A stretch of DNA of 64,000 nucleotides from Cynocephalus volans (taxonomy: Eukaryota > Chordata > Mammalia > Dermoptera > Cynocephalidae): assembly GCF_027409185.1 (NCBI RefSeq), contig NC_084470.1, positions 37,809,001 through 37,873,000 on the forward strand, in the 5' to 3' direction. The notes under the pieces are model-generated. The model was given only the letters and a program-made list of their open reading frames with translations. It was not told the DNA's origin and searched no databases. Below are positions 35,162 through 46,818 of the stretch, piece after piece. The stretch's first letter is position 1. Every line of letters begins with the position of its first letter. A program made the translations under genes and the position numbers.

Positions 35162-35178
35162 TGTTCTCAAACTTTTTC
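35162..35178. repeat. LINE-1 target-site duplication, right copy
   Basis: TGTTCTCAAACTTTTTC, identical over 17 of 17 bases to 28378-28394. It abuts the L1 5' end, so the copy appears not to be 5'-truncated. Confidence 0.97.
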
Positions 35179-35239
35179 AATTCAAGGACCAATTGAGAAG
35201 ACTTTTTAAAATCTGAGTTATCTATCTCATCCACTCTAT

Positions 35240-36060
35240 TTTTTAACTAAACATTTTTGTTGAAATATAACATACACAGAAAGAGGTGCACAAGTCATAA
35301 GTATACAGTGTGATGGATTTCTTTTTTTTTTTTTTTTACAACTGAACACAAACATTTCACCAGTACCCAGATCAAGAAATAGAATGTAACAAGAGCACCA
35401 AAAGCCGCTTTGTACCTCTTTCTAATCCTGACTCATGTGTAACTAGTATCCTAACTTCTAACAACACTGATTAACTGGGCCTATTTTTGAACTTTATATG
35501 AATAGAATCATAGGGTTGTATTTTTTGTGTATTTCTGTCTTCTTTCACACAGCGTTATGTGTGGGGCCTTCATTCACACTGTTGCAGATAGTTGACATTT
35601 ATTCATTCTCATTGCTGGATAGTACTCTATTGTGTGAATATATCATATTTTATTTATTCATTCTACTGTGATGGACATTTGGGTAGTTTTCTCTTTGGGA
35701 ATATTATGATTCATACTGCTATCACCACTTTTTTGTATGTGTTTTTTACATAAACACATGCATGACTTTTTATGGGGTATATGAATAGGAATGGAATTAT
35801 CAAGTCCTAGAGTTTGAGGGCATGTCAGATTTCAATAGATATTGACAAATGATTTTCCAAGATACTTGTACAAATTTCCATTCCCACTGGCAGTGTATGA
35901 AAATTTAGATTTCTCCACATCTTCACCAGCCCTTGGCATTTTGTCTGTTTGTTTTCATTTTAGCTATGTTGATAGATGTGTGGTGTTACTGCATTGTGGT
36001 CTTAAAATTTGTTTCCCAGATAACCAATGAAGTTGATCACGTTTGCAACCAAGGCTGGTT
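35240..36060 (-). mobile_element. Old LINE-1 (L1M-type) 3' fragment
   Basis: Degenerate. The + strand text matches the reverse complement of an old L1 3' UTR (direct cue: AGATCAAGAAATAGAA) and then the C-terminal ORF2 region. The phrase around 35600-35720 (GGACATTTGGGTAG and neighbours) parallels the same region of the young L1 at 28800-28870. No coding capacity remains. Confidence 0.85.
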
Positions 36061-36119
36061 GGGATTCGGCTGCCATACACTGGCATGGTAGGCATTTTTT
36101 CTCAAGGGTTAGTGTCTGT

Positions 36120-37560
36120 AGCATTCCGGTTGTTAAATATTTTGTTAATTGTTATTTTCAATGACAGCTTTATTGAGTTATAATGGATATACAATAAACT
36201 GCACATTTTTAAAGTGTAAAACTTATAAGTTTTGACATACATATATACAAGTGAAACCATCACAATCAAGATATGAATATATCCTCCACCACCCCTAGAA
36301 GTTTCTCCTTTGCTTTTGTAATTGTGTGTTCCTGTCCCTCCTGGTTCCCCAAGCCCGGTCTCCAGGCAACCATGGGTTTGCTTTCTGCTACTGTACATCA
36401 GGTTGTACTTTCTAGAATTTTCTTACATAAATGGAACCATACATTAGATACTATTTTGTGTCCATCTTCTTTCACTCCACATAATTATTGTGACTGTCAT
36501 CTGTGCTGTAACATATCAATAGTTTGTTACTTTTTATTGCCAAGAAATTTTCCACTGTATGGATATACCACAGTTTGTTATCAATTCACCTGTCGATGGA
36601 CAGTGGGTTGTTTCCAGTTTGGGGCTATTACAAATAAAGCTGCTATGAACATTCATGTTATTAAATAGAAACATGCTTTAATGTTTTTTGAATAAATACC
36701 TAGGAGTGGAATGTCTGAATCACTTGGTAAGTACATTTAACTTTTTAAAAAATTTTCAAACTGTTTTCAGAGTGGCTGCATGGTTTTATACTTCTAGCAG
36801 TAGTGTACGAGAGTTCCCGTTTCTCCACATCTACAGCAATATTTGGTATGGCAGATTTTTAAATTTTAGCAATTCCAATAGATGTACGGTGGTATCTCAT
36901 TGCGGTTTTAATTTGCATTTCCATAATGAGTAATAATGTTGAACATCTTATCATGGGTTTATTTGCCATGCTTTTATATGGTCTTCGGTGATATGTTGTT
37001 CAAATCATTTACCCATTGGGGATGGGGAGGAAGGGTACTTGCTTTGTAATTATTGAATTTTAAGTTTTCTTTATTCTGGATACAAATCTATTATCAGATA
37101 TGTGCTTTGCACTGTTTTTATCATAGTCTGTTATTTGTCTTCACATTCTTTTAGCAGAGTCTATTAAAGAGTAGTTTTCAAATGTGATGAAGTCCAAATT
37201 GTCATTTTGGGTTTTTATGTGTCATACTTTGGTATAATATCTAAGAAACCTTTGTGTAACCCAAGGTGACAAGATATTCTCCTACATTTTCTTCTAAAAG
37301 TTTATAGTTGTATGTTTTACATTTAGACACACAATCCATCTTGAGTTAATTATTTAAAATGTTGTGGGCATCACAATTTTGTATATGCATCATTGTTTTT
37401 GTTGTTGTTTGTTTTATTTGTGTGCAATGGATAGATAGCTCATTGTTTCAGCACCATTTTTTGAAAATACTGTCCTTTCTTTCTCTTCTGTTGTAGGTTA
37501 AATTTCCCCATCAGTGAGTTAAAAGCACAAGGCCTATGCCACAGATTTCATTTTTTTCAT
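36120..37560 (-). mobile_element. Second old LINE-1 (L1M-type) 3' fragment
   Basis: A separate older L1 3' UTR plus ORF2 C-terminal part on the - strand. It starts with the ageing 3' UTR (TTTATTGAGTTATAATGG near 36170) and continues into sequence parallel to the young copy, for example GCTGCTATGAACATTCATG near 36640 against the young copy near 28855. It is a tandem neighbour of the 35.2-36.1 kb fragment, showing repeated L1 landings in one orientation here. Confidence 0.85.
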
Positions 37561-37717
37561 GATGTCTTCTAATGATTAGTACAAATTTTATTTTACTTAC
37601 AGTGAGGCCATTCTAATTGCTTTGAAACAGTAGATCATAAATTCTGCCAATTTCAAATTTCTACCAAATTGTACATGGCTCTACTACTCAGTGTCTTCCA
37701 AGAAATGCTCTTTGCTC

Positions 37718-37925
37718 ATTCACTCATTCAGCAAATATTCATTGAGGGATTATTATGTGTTATATACTGTTCTTATTACTGAGGTCAGAGCAATGAGCTG
37801 AATTGAGTTGCTACCCTTGAGGAGACTACTTTCTATTATAGGAGACATACAGTAAAGAATAAATATATGCCAGTTAGGGCTATATAAATAAATTCAGGGC
37901 CAAGGAACACGCAGTGATGGACATG
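37718..37925 (-). mobile_element. L2 3' fragment
   Basis: CATTCACTCATTCAGCAAAT, ATTCATTGAGGGATTATTAT and GGAGACATACAGTAAAGAAT: reversed L2 3' end. Confidence 0.72.
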
Positions 37926-38261
37926 ACCTAGAGTCCTATTTTAATTAGGATCATCAGTGTCTCAATTAAGGCAACATATTCAAAATGAACTGGAGAGAGG
38001 TATGGAATAAGTCATGTCAATATCTTGATCACGACAAAAATTATCCCAGGCAGAGTAAAAATTAACTCAAAGACTCTGAAGAAATGTATCTGGCATGTTT
38101 AAAAAATTATTGCAGAGGGTTCTTGGAGTATTTAAATTGAGAATTTTAGAACTTGAAGAAACCCTTGATATTACCCAGTTTCAGGATTAGTGGTAGATTT
38201 CATTTTCAAAGCCAGTTCAATCAACTGATGGTGAATGCCTACAGTCAGCAGATTTTTTTTT

Positions 38262-38462
38262 TTTGTAAATGTACAGATCATAAGTATTTTCAGCTTTGTG
38301 AGCCATATGGTTTTTGTTGCAATTTCTCAACTCTGTTGTTGTGCAAAAGCAGCCATAGGCAATACATAAACAAATAAATGTGCATTGCTGTGCTGCAAAA
38401 AAAACTTTATTTTACAACAACAGGTGGTAGGCTGGATCTGGCCTTTGGAGTCTCCCAATCCC
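38262..38462 (-). mobile_element. hAT-like element, same family, reversed
   Basis: Reverse orientation of the 63.5 kb family: ACTTTATTTTACAACAACAG, GGCTGGATCTGGCCTTTGGA and GCAGCCATAGGCAATACAT are the complements of its landmarks. Both ends are eroded. Confidence 0.78.
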
Positions 38463-38465
38463 CGA

Positions 38466-39644
38466 ACTGGAGTGTGGTTTGGGACAGCCTTACCTGGATC
38501 TTTCAGAAGGACACGTTTGTAATTCTATCATGAAGTTGTATGGGGCACCTCAGTAATGTGTTCAGCACTGTGAGTCAGAACAGTCTCTTCCTGTTACTGA
38601 TAAAACCAGAGAAGTTATCACAAGCTGTTAGTGAAAAGTTAGACTCTGGCCTCCCAACACAGTTCTGTTACAATAGCCTGTCCTTACCCCTCCAGATTTG
38701 CCACAAATCACTTTCCATATTTGATGATAGAGCTTTGAGGGCTGCCCTACTCTCCAAAAGCAGCCCAGATGGCCAGAACCAGTCTCAGTCTGAAACTGAG
38801 CCTTTTCTCAGAAGCTGCTGGTGATGTTCAGAATTAGAAGTGAGGTCTTCTATGGAGCTTTGTCGCATTCTGTTTATGCTACACAGAAAAACTCTGCCGC
38901 TTGTCTGAATCTAAAGCATGGGTGGGAGTGGAAATGAGCTGTGCTCCCTGCTACTGCCATGTTCTCCCAGCAAGAAAGGAGAGAATAACCTGGCCTACCT
39001 GGGGAAGAAGAACTGGTCCTTCATCCATGGGAGATCTCACAGGGATCCAGCAATTGTACGAGAAATACCAAGACCATCTTTCTTCTTATTTTAAATTTTA
39101 AACATATCAAAGGAGATTTGATTAATTAGAATGAGTATAGACTAAACTTGATTTTAAAAGAAACCCCAAAATATGATGGCATAAATAAGAAAGAAGTTAC
39201 TTCTCTCTCACGTAATAGTCTAGAAGTAAATGGTCCAGTCTGGCAGAATCGCTGTGCTTCACATGGACACTGAGGAACCCAGGACTCTCCCATAGGTGGC
39301 TTTGCCTTCCCCTGAGCGGCTGTCCTTATATATGGTCTATGCAGAGTCCCACAGCATTCCAGCTGGCAGGGCAGGTGCAAGATAGCAAGTAGAAAGGGGA
39401 AATTGCTTTGTAAGGAAGTGACATGGAACTTGTACCCAACACTTCTGATTGTATTTTATTGATGAGAACTTGGCCATATCTTGGCAAAGGAGGCTGAGAA
39501 ATGTGGTGTCTATCTGGGTAGGCACATGCTCAGCTAAAAACCTGTTATTGTGAAAAAAAGGGATAATGGATTGAGGAGGAGGGACCTGGAATTAACAGTT
39601 TACCACAGAGTTTATAAAAAGAGGTAAAAGTATTTTTTGTCTAT
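38466..39644. other. Unique sequence, nothing recognised
   Basis: Short frames only; no repeat or exon supported. Confidence 0.55.
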
Positions 39645-39885
39645 TTTTACCTAATATATGAATAGTAATGCCTAACATTACATAGTACTTTAGAGTTTAC
39701 AAAAATCTTTCTCATACATTATTTCATTTAATTTTTCAACATTATCTTCCTTTGAAGTAGACATTATCATTTGATGTAGGCATTATCTATATTTACAAAC
39801 AAAAAGAATAGGTGAGGCTCAGAAGGATTATGAGATACATAAATCCACACAGCAGGTAAGTACAGAGCCAAGACTTGAATATAAG
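39645..39885 (-). mobile_element. MIR-type SINE (degraded)
   Basis: AATTTTTCAACATTATCTTC, GAGGCTCAGAAGGATTATGA and CACACAGCAGGTAAGTACAG follow reversed MIR text. Confidence 0.65.
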
Positions 39886-41968
39886 ACTTGAAGACTTTTC
39901 ATTCCAGGCTCAGAAGTCTACCATTTACACTCCCAGCAACTTATCTTTCTTAACCCCTGTTAAAGAAAAATATTATTCATTACACTTATTAAAAATGGCA
40001 ATACCGACTTTTTCCAAGGGAGACCATAGCAATCGGTATAGAGACCACTACAATGTGGTCTTACAGTGGAGAGAGAGTTTGGATGCAACTCTGACTCCAA
40101 CAAGAACAAGTGGGGATTTGTAACCAAGGAGCAAGGTGGGGTCAATGGATGGAAAATTATTAACAAGAAACATCAAGGATAAGGGGTTTCTGGCAAAAAT
40201 GACTTGATAGGATTATTGCTGAAGGCAGGCCAGGGTGGTAGAATAAGGTGGTCAGATTCGGTAGGGGATGAGAAATCTTTCTTTCTCATTACTAGGTTTA
40301 TGGCTGCAGCCCCTATAACAAAAGGCAGATTAACTAGAGAAAAGCTTGCAACTTTATTAAATATGTTTTATGAGTGTTCAGAAATGAAGACCCAAAGAAA
40401 CAGGGAAACTTGTATATTTTTGTTCTTAGGTTTCATGAAGAGTGAACAGTCATGCAGAAGTATGATTAGACAAAGCGGGTATAATCTATTGGTAACAAAT
40501 GGGGGGAGGGAATTTACCAAGACCTGTTTACTCAGATTCTTCCCTGTACCCCCGTGTCTTCCTTTCCTTCCTCTGGCATAGAGTGAGCACCTCTTGAATG
40601 ACGGCCCTATGACCCGCTTCAGGGGAGAAGGGCTAGGGGAAGGTGAGAGTGGCCTCCTGTTCCTGCTGTTTTCTCACATGCCACAGTGCCATATTTTGGT
40701 GTAGCATGTCCTGAACCCCATTAATACCAATTTTCTCTAAACTGCCTTAACAGGATATTTTGCTCAAACTAGATTCTGCAAGGATGGAGAGGAAGCCCCC
40801 AAAAAGTTGGGCCTAGTCAAGCAGAGGATTCAGAAGAACCTGACTAAAGATTGGTCAAAGGAGAGAGGCTTCATCACATCTAATTCTCTGAAAGTTCTTC
40901 TGTGCCTTGATGTTCACCAAGTGGAATATCTCATCAGACAAGAGGGACTAATGCTGCAGTTTGCAGAGTAAAAACCTGGGGACCTTGATTAAAGTGCAGT
41001 TTACCAGATCCCAAACCTAGAAAGTCTCATTAGTAGCTATAAGTGTGAAGTCCTGGAATTGCCATGCTTTGGGAATCATTGCAGTGGATCTTACATTTTA
41101 TCATCGCATTTTGCTTAATAGAGAGGGGAAATGTTTCATATTTCTATTTATTCCTTCCCTTTCTTGCCTTCCCATGCTTATGTGTTACCTTAAATTTTGG
41201 AGCTGTTGCTTTTTGAAATATCTTTGCTAATCTCTCTTGAAGCATCTCTAACTCAAAAGCAAGCAAGCAAGCAATGACCAAATGCCCAAAACTAATTTTG
41301 GAAGCCACCACACTGTCCTCTCTAAGAGAAGTTTTCAAAGCCCTTGGTTGAGTTAGGTGTTGAGAAGGTGGCTTTACAGCTGTAGTTTAAAAGGAGAGAA
41401 AAAATTGTTTTTTTTCACAAAAGTATTTATATTGTATTCACATTATGCCTGTATATATGTATTGTGCTTATATACATGTCATTGTTTCCCCCACAGAAAT
41501 TTCACAGGGATTTCAATCTGGCTTTATGTCACCCTGACAATTCCCACTCAATCACACTGAGCTTTTTTACTTGCCTTTTTCTCTGTCAGACACCAGGATG
41601 GGTTTAAATTCCATTTCCTCTCCAATCTCCTCTCTGATGGATATGTACTTCTCACATTCCCTTTCCCTGTAGAATCTGAAGGAAATTCCTCTGGGCCTTT
41701 AGCTTTCCCTCAGAGTCAGAAACTTTTGTGTTGCTAATAGAAGTCAGCTTCATTAACATTTCAAATCCTGTGATGTTCTTAGAGATCAGTGTTAGAGATC
41801 TGAGGGGCTCTCAAGCCATAACAAGACTTATCAAACATGTTTAACTGAAATCCCCAGTGGTGAGGACTTTTTTTCTGCCAGCACATCTCATCAGAAAATC
41901 CTTTTCAAGGATTCTTTGTACATGCATGATCTGGGAATTTTTACTTTTGTTTCTCTCCCTGCTCTATC
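39886..41968. other. Unique sequence, nothing recognised
   Basis: A 125-codon open frame (40204-40581) begins with a non-credible context and has no recognisable domain. No repeat recognised. Confidence 0.5.
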
Positions 41969-41970
41969 TA

Positions 41971-42028
41971 CTAGGGTACTTCAAAAAGTTCATACAAATC
42001 CTTCCATGAACTTTTTAAAGTACCCTAG
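41971..42028. mobile_element. 58-bp mariner-like MITE (near-perfect palindrome)
   Basis: Two 23-bp arms (41971-41993 and 42006-42028) are inverted copies differing at one base, separated by 12 bp. The arms begin CTAGGGTACTTCAAAAAG. TA dinucleotides flank it directly (41969-41970 and 42029-42030), the target duplication of Tc1/mariner elements. No coding capacity; would have been moved by a full-length relative. High arm identity suggests a fairly recent insertion. Confidence 0.85.
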
Positions 42029-42079
42029 TATTGCCTGCCAGAAATCCATACTCGGTTTCATCACCTTTGGTGATTAGGT

Positions 42080-42290
42080 CACGGATAGATGATGAGTCAG
42101 AGGATGGATGGATGGGTGGATGGATAAGTAGATAAGTAGATGGAGAAGTGGGTAGATGCATAAGTAGATGGGTAGATAAGTTGGTAGATGGGCAAATGGA
42201 TGGATGAGTGGCTATCAGGTGGATGAATGGGTAGGTGAATGGATGGATGAGTAGGTGGATGGAATGGATGGATAAAAAGAGAAAATAAGA
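42080..42290. repeat. Degenerate GATG/GATA tetranucleotide satellite
   Basis: About 210 bp of imperfect GGAT/GATG and AGAT units with insertions. It begins 52 bp after the MITE. Its reverse strand reads as an open 'HPSTHPSI'-type frame, which is a by-product of the repeat. Confidence 0.93.
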
Positions 42291-42767
42291 CAGGATAGAT
42301 AAATGATGCTTGTTTTCCATCTTGAGCAATATCTTTGCCATTTAATTAACTATAATTGGCCTTAAAGTTCCTGAGGCTGAACACCTCTTATGAAGAAAAC
42401 AGCAAATCATATGAACTATTTCTTGCCTCCCACAGAAGCAGCAGGGTGGGGCTTGTCAAATATTTTATTGCCATTCTGACTCAGTGTCTGCTTTGTGAAA
42501 TGAAAGAAACCATCCCCCTTTATACAGTATATATAGAAATGCTTCAGTGCAGTGGTACTTTACTAGGCATATGCAGCAAAATCTCTTGGGGAACTTGCCC
42601 TAATTAATTGCATATGTGTGAACGCCATAGCCTGAAATGTGCATCGCTTGAAAACAACGACTCTGACAAAAGATTCTCTGTATCTGGTAGCAGTAGTACT
42701 TGTGTAGTACTACTGAGTGATGTGTGCCTGACTTCTTCATTTTCTCTTTGCAGACACTGCACTGACA

Positions 42768-43022
42768 TTTCCTAAGTACTTATTATATTTCTGGCAATGT
42801 TATAAGTGCTTTTTATTCGTCTTGCTTCATTTAATCTTTACCACAACTCTTTGATGTAGGTACCATTAATACCTCCATTTTACAGGTGAGGGAATTAAGG
42901 CACGCAGAGATTAAGTAATTTGCCTGAGGTTAGACAGCTAGTAAGAGGCAAAGCAGGGGTTTAAACACAGTAAGTTGTTGATCAAACTCTATGGTCCCAC
43001 CCACCATGTCATATTGCCTCTC
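42768..43022 (-). mobile_element. MIR SINE
   Basis: CTCCATTTTACAGGTGAGGG, AATTAAGGCACGCAGAGATT and GACAGCTAGTAAGAGGCAAA: a long reversed MIR, directly before a MER5A copy. Confidence 0.85.
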
Positions 43023-43042
43023 TAATTATTAAGCAAATGTTT

Positions 43043-43205
43043 TAGAGCACTGGGGTCCAATAGAACTTTCTGTTATGATGGAAAAGTGCTATATCTGCAC
43101 TGTCCTATTAACATGATAGCCTCTAGCCACATGAGGCTTTTGAGCACTTGAAATGAGTCTGTGACTGAGGAACTGAGTTTTTAATTGTTAAATTTTAATT
43201 AAACT
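43043..43205 (+). mobile_element. MER5A hAT-Charlie fragment
   Basis: CACTGGGGTCCAATAGAACT, then TAGCCACATGAGGCTTTTGA, GCACTTGAAATGAGTCTGTG and GAGGAACTGAGTTTTTAATT in the MER5A order; the distal arm is missing. Confidence 0.88.
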
Positions 43206-43467
43206 GCACAGTTTAAAACGTAACTAATAGTCTCTGTTCATACATGTGATCTCAAAAAATGAAGTGCTGAACTAGGAATTAAGGCAGATATCTCAGTCAT
43301 AGACATTATCCTTTATTAACAATGTTAACATCAAATAATTGCAAAGCACTCTTAGAATCCTTTGTGCTTCTTTCTGTTCTTGAAAAGAGTCTAACTGTTC
43401 TTCTAAGCACTCTGCCAACTAGGTGGGCACATCTAATCTTAGCTCATTGGGAGATGTATTGAGAAGA

Positions 43468-43512
43468 GACCCAAAAAAAGAAAAAAAAAAGAAAGAAAGA
43501 AAGAAAGAAAGA
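43468..43512. repeat. A-rich/(GAAA)n simple repeat
   Basis: AAAAAAAG-type run followed by about six GAAA units. Confidence 0.92.
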
Positions 43513-43963
43513 TTAGCCAGAATAACACAGGGAAGCCATGGGCAAGTTTGCAGCATTGGTAGTGCCATTGGCATTTATTCTCAGAAGTCATTGTTACATA
43601 TTCCATCTCCCAAATACTGCCATCCTATATGGGAAGTGGGAGTGTACATAGAAACAATGGACTTTGAAGAGGGTTTGGTGGTGGAAGGAGAAACAGCAGG
43701 GCCATCTACGCACGTTTTGAAGACAGAGAGGCTGTCCAACAGCCCTTCTTATAAAAGGACGTGAAGACAGGGAAGTAGGAAAGTGAGAAGGAAAGATGAT
43801 TCTGGATGAATAATATAATAAAAGAGCCATATGATTCTTCACGTGATACACAAGTTGAAACTGGTGAAGCTTTTAAAGGAGAAAGACCAAGTGCTAACAA
43901 AATTTATAAAAAATAGACAAAGCAATGTAGAATTTAGCAAAATTGCTAAATGTTGGTTTGGAA

Positions 43964-44186
43964 CAGATGTGGGCAAACTACAGACCATGGGTCAAATCTA
44001 GTCCACTACCGGTTTTTGTAAATGAAGTTTTATAAAATACTCCCATGCCCATTCATTTATATATGGTCTGTGCCTCCTTTATGCTACAACGGCAGAGTTG
44101 AGCAGTTGTAACAGGAACCATGTAGCCTGTAAAGCCTAAAATATGTCCTATGGCCCTATACAGAGAAGGTTTACTAATCCCTGTTT
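43964..44186 (+). mobile_element. hAT-like element, same family as 63526
   Basis: GTGGGCAAACTACAGACCAT start, GTAAATGAAGTTTTATAAAA, CTACAACGGCAGAGTTGAGC and the end AGGTTTACTAATCCCTG follow the 63.5 kb copy in order. Confidence 0.82.
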
Positions 44187-44530
44187 TAGGACAAAAAGGG
44201 AATATGTATTAGCACAATCATTTGGGAGTACAGTTTTGTATGGCCATCAAATTTTTTAAATGCACATAATCTTTGTCCTGGCAATACTGCTACTAGAATT
44301 TTATTCAGCACATGTATTGGTACATATACTCACAGGGCACAGGGCTTCTTATAATACTAAAAAACTAGGAACGACCTAAATGTCTGGCAGCTGGGCACTA
44401 GTTAAATGAATTACAATGCATTAATGCAAAGAGATTCTAGTCAATTATTTTTTAAATGAGATAGTTCTATATGTACTATTTATTTTGATGGGTGGTTCAA
44501 GAAATATTGCTAAATTTTAAAATGTTGCAG

Positions 44531-44625
44531 GAGCTGGCTGGTTAGCTCAGTTGGTGCAGTATTGTGAACACCAAGGTCAAGAGTTCAGATCCCTGTACCA
44601 GCCAGCTGCTAAACAAATAAATAAA
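44531..44625 (+). mobile_element. tRNA-Ile-derived SINE, second copy
   Basis: GGCTGGTTAGCTCAGTTGGT start with the same family features but a damaged anticodon arm. CCAGCCAGCTGC is the acceptor end and an AAATAAATAAATA tail follows. Target-site duplications TAAAATGTTGCAG / TAAAATGTTGTAG at 44518-44530 and 44626-44638 (12/13). More diverged from tRNA-Ile than the 22.9 kb copy. Confidence 0.85.
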
Positions 44626-44699
44626 TAAAATGTTGTAGAACAATATTTATTATAAGATTTGTGTAAAAGCAGCAAACAAGCCCCACCAAAAGGTGAGTG

Positions 44700-44775
44700 A
44701 ATATAAGCCCAGCACCTTTCACAGTGCCTGGCACATGGTAGGTATTCAACATTTGGTGAGTGAATACATAGAGGA
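44700..44775 (+). mobile_element. L2/MIR 3'-end fragment
   Basis: ACAGTGCCTGGCACATGGTA followed by GGTATTCAACATTTGGTGAG, typical of the shared L2/MIR 3' end. Confidence 0.6.
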
Positions 44776-46760
44776 CTTACGTACACTTTTTTACTTTTCA
44801 CTTTATATCTTCTAGACGAGACTGTCTGAATTATTATAAGTATGTATAACTTTTTTAAAACCTAAATTTAAGGGAAATATAAACAACAGGAAATAGCCAA
44901 ATATAGTTCTTTCCCAAAGTGGTATTGAGACAACGCCACCAGCAGTGGCCTCTGGCTGAGAAATGGGAGGGAGCTCATTGCTCAGTACAGAGGCATTCAG
45001 GAGGGGATGTGTTTAACTTTCAGGTTGGGACCAACAGAAAATGTTGGGCTTGAAGAGGTGTCTTTATGAGTCATGTACAGCAGAAATCACGGAAGTGCTG
45101 AAGAAAATAATTCAGAAATGTGGAAAGAGAAAAGTGTGTCCTTTGTCCTGGGGGGAACAATGTTTGTAAGTAACCAAGCGGAAGACTTCATGGAGGAGAC
45201 TCTGAAAAAGCAGACAGTTGAAAGAAAGGAGCTAAATAAAGGATACAATAGCCAACACTCAAGATGAAGAGACATTTTTGAGGAAAAACCTATGTTTCTT
45301 GGGTTTCTAAGAAGACCCAATCTCTACACTGGTGCCTGGAGCCACCTTGCAAGTGCATGTTTGGAAATGCGTTGGGGGGTGTCTTCTGGTATAAGATCCA
45401 TGGATGTCAACAGACCTGTTAAATAGCAGGTGTTCAGAATGAAGGGCCAAAAGCAAACTTTCTATGAATTAGATCGTCTTCCAGCTACCAGCACAGAAGC
45501 AGCTCTGCTTGGTCATATACAAACCCTGGGAACAGCTTTAGCACTTGCCTTCCTGGCAACATACCCTTGCCTTGGCTTCCCTGCTGAAATATACCATCAC
45601 TCAGTACTAGTCATTTATTCATCTGGCAGAACTGTGACAAGAGGAGATTAACAGGAGAAAAAAGAAGTTTTTAAATAAATAATTAAATTTTTAAAAACCC
45701 ACACAAAAGAGGTAGACGTATCTCTTTAAAATGATTGGTGTCTCCCCCCACCCTGCCCTCCACACTTTGCATGTCATGTGCTTGGGATGGATATGTCTGC
45801 ACCTGGGAGAATCTTCTTATTTAGAAATCATGAGGTATCTGCCCAATTTTGAACATGGCCGGCTGCAGCACTGGTGCACAGACACGCCTGCTCTTTCTTC
45901 AGAAAACTCTCCAGTTCAAACATGTTTGCAGAGCTTGATTCATGATGTTTCTTTCTGGATTGTCCAGTGGGTAATTGCTGTACAAAAACCAGAGAAACAG
46001 ATGTAGACCCTGAACCCCGGCTATAAATTTTTGTTTTATGATTATGGGTTTCAAATGTGCTGTGTCACACTGACAAATACACAGTTACTCTGAAACAAAA
46101 TGGATTTTGCTCTCAAACTTTTGCTTTTTGTTTTTTCCTTTTTGTTTGCTTGTTGGTTGGAAATATTTTTATTAGGTCATTGATCAAACAGAAGGAAAAC
46201 AGACGAAGATGACACATATCAAGATGTTATTTTATGCCATACCAAGAGGATATTTGGGAAGGTTTCTTCCAACTGTTTGACATTTAAAATGGTGTCAATA
46301 ATTTAAACTTCATTATGGACAAATTAACTGGTCTATTTTTCACTATTTACCTTATTTGTTAATCTTTATAGTACATGGATACATATTTAAAGAATTGTGA
46401 CTTATTTGTATGTCTTCCTATAATTTTACTTAAGATGAAGGATTTCAAAGAAGAATCAAGTTTTCAAGAAGTGTAAGAATTAGATTTATTGATGAAGAAA
46501 TGATAAGAATCATGTGGCTATATCATGGGTCTGTTTTATAAATTAATACTCAGATTAAGTAATAGCTCTAATCATTGACATCAGCATAATTAATGAATTG
46601 ACTAGCAAATACTGTTGCGTTATATAATATTCTATTCACAGAGATTTAAATACTGATCATTCATTTCAAAGCCCACGTTCATTTCTCTACAGTTAAGAGA
46701 ACCTCAGGGTGACTATAAATTTTAAATTTTCTTGTGCAAAGAAAGAAAACAAGTCTCCCA

Positions 46761-46763
<3 letters not shown>
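44776..46763. other. Unique sequence, nothing recognised
   Basis: No supported repeat or exon. T-rich near 46120-46150. Confidence 0.55.
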
Positions 46764-46803
<40 letters not shown>

Positions 46804-46818
46804 ACACACACACACACA
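46764..46818. repeat. Compound (CT)n(CA)n microsatellite
   Basis: About 30 bp of CT followed by about 24 bp of CA-type repeat with one AA interruption. Confidence 0.95.

Noticed and set aside
42015-42341. 108-codon - strand frame rich in HP, ST and PFI
   Set aside because: Produced by translating the GATG-type tetranucleotide repeat.
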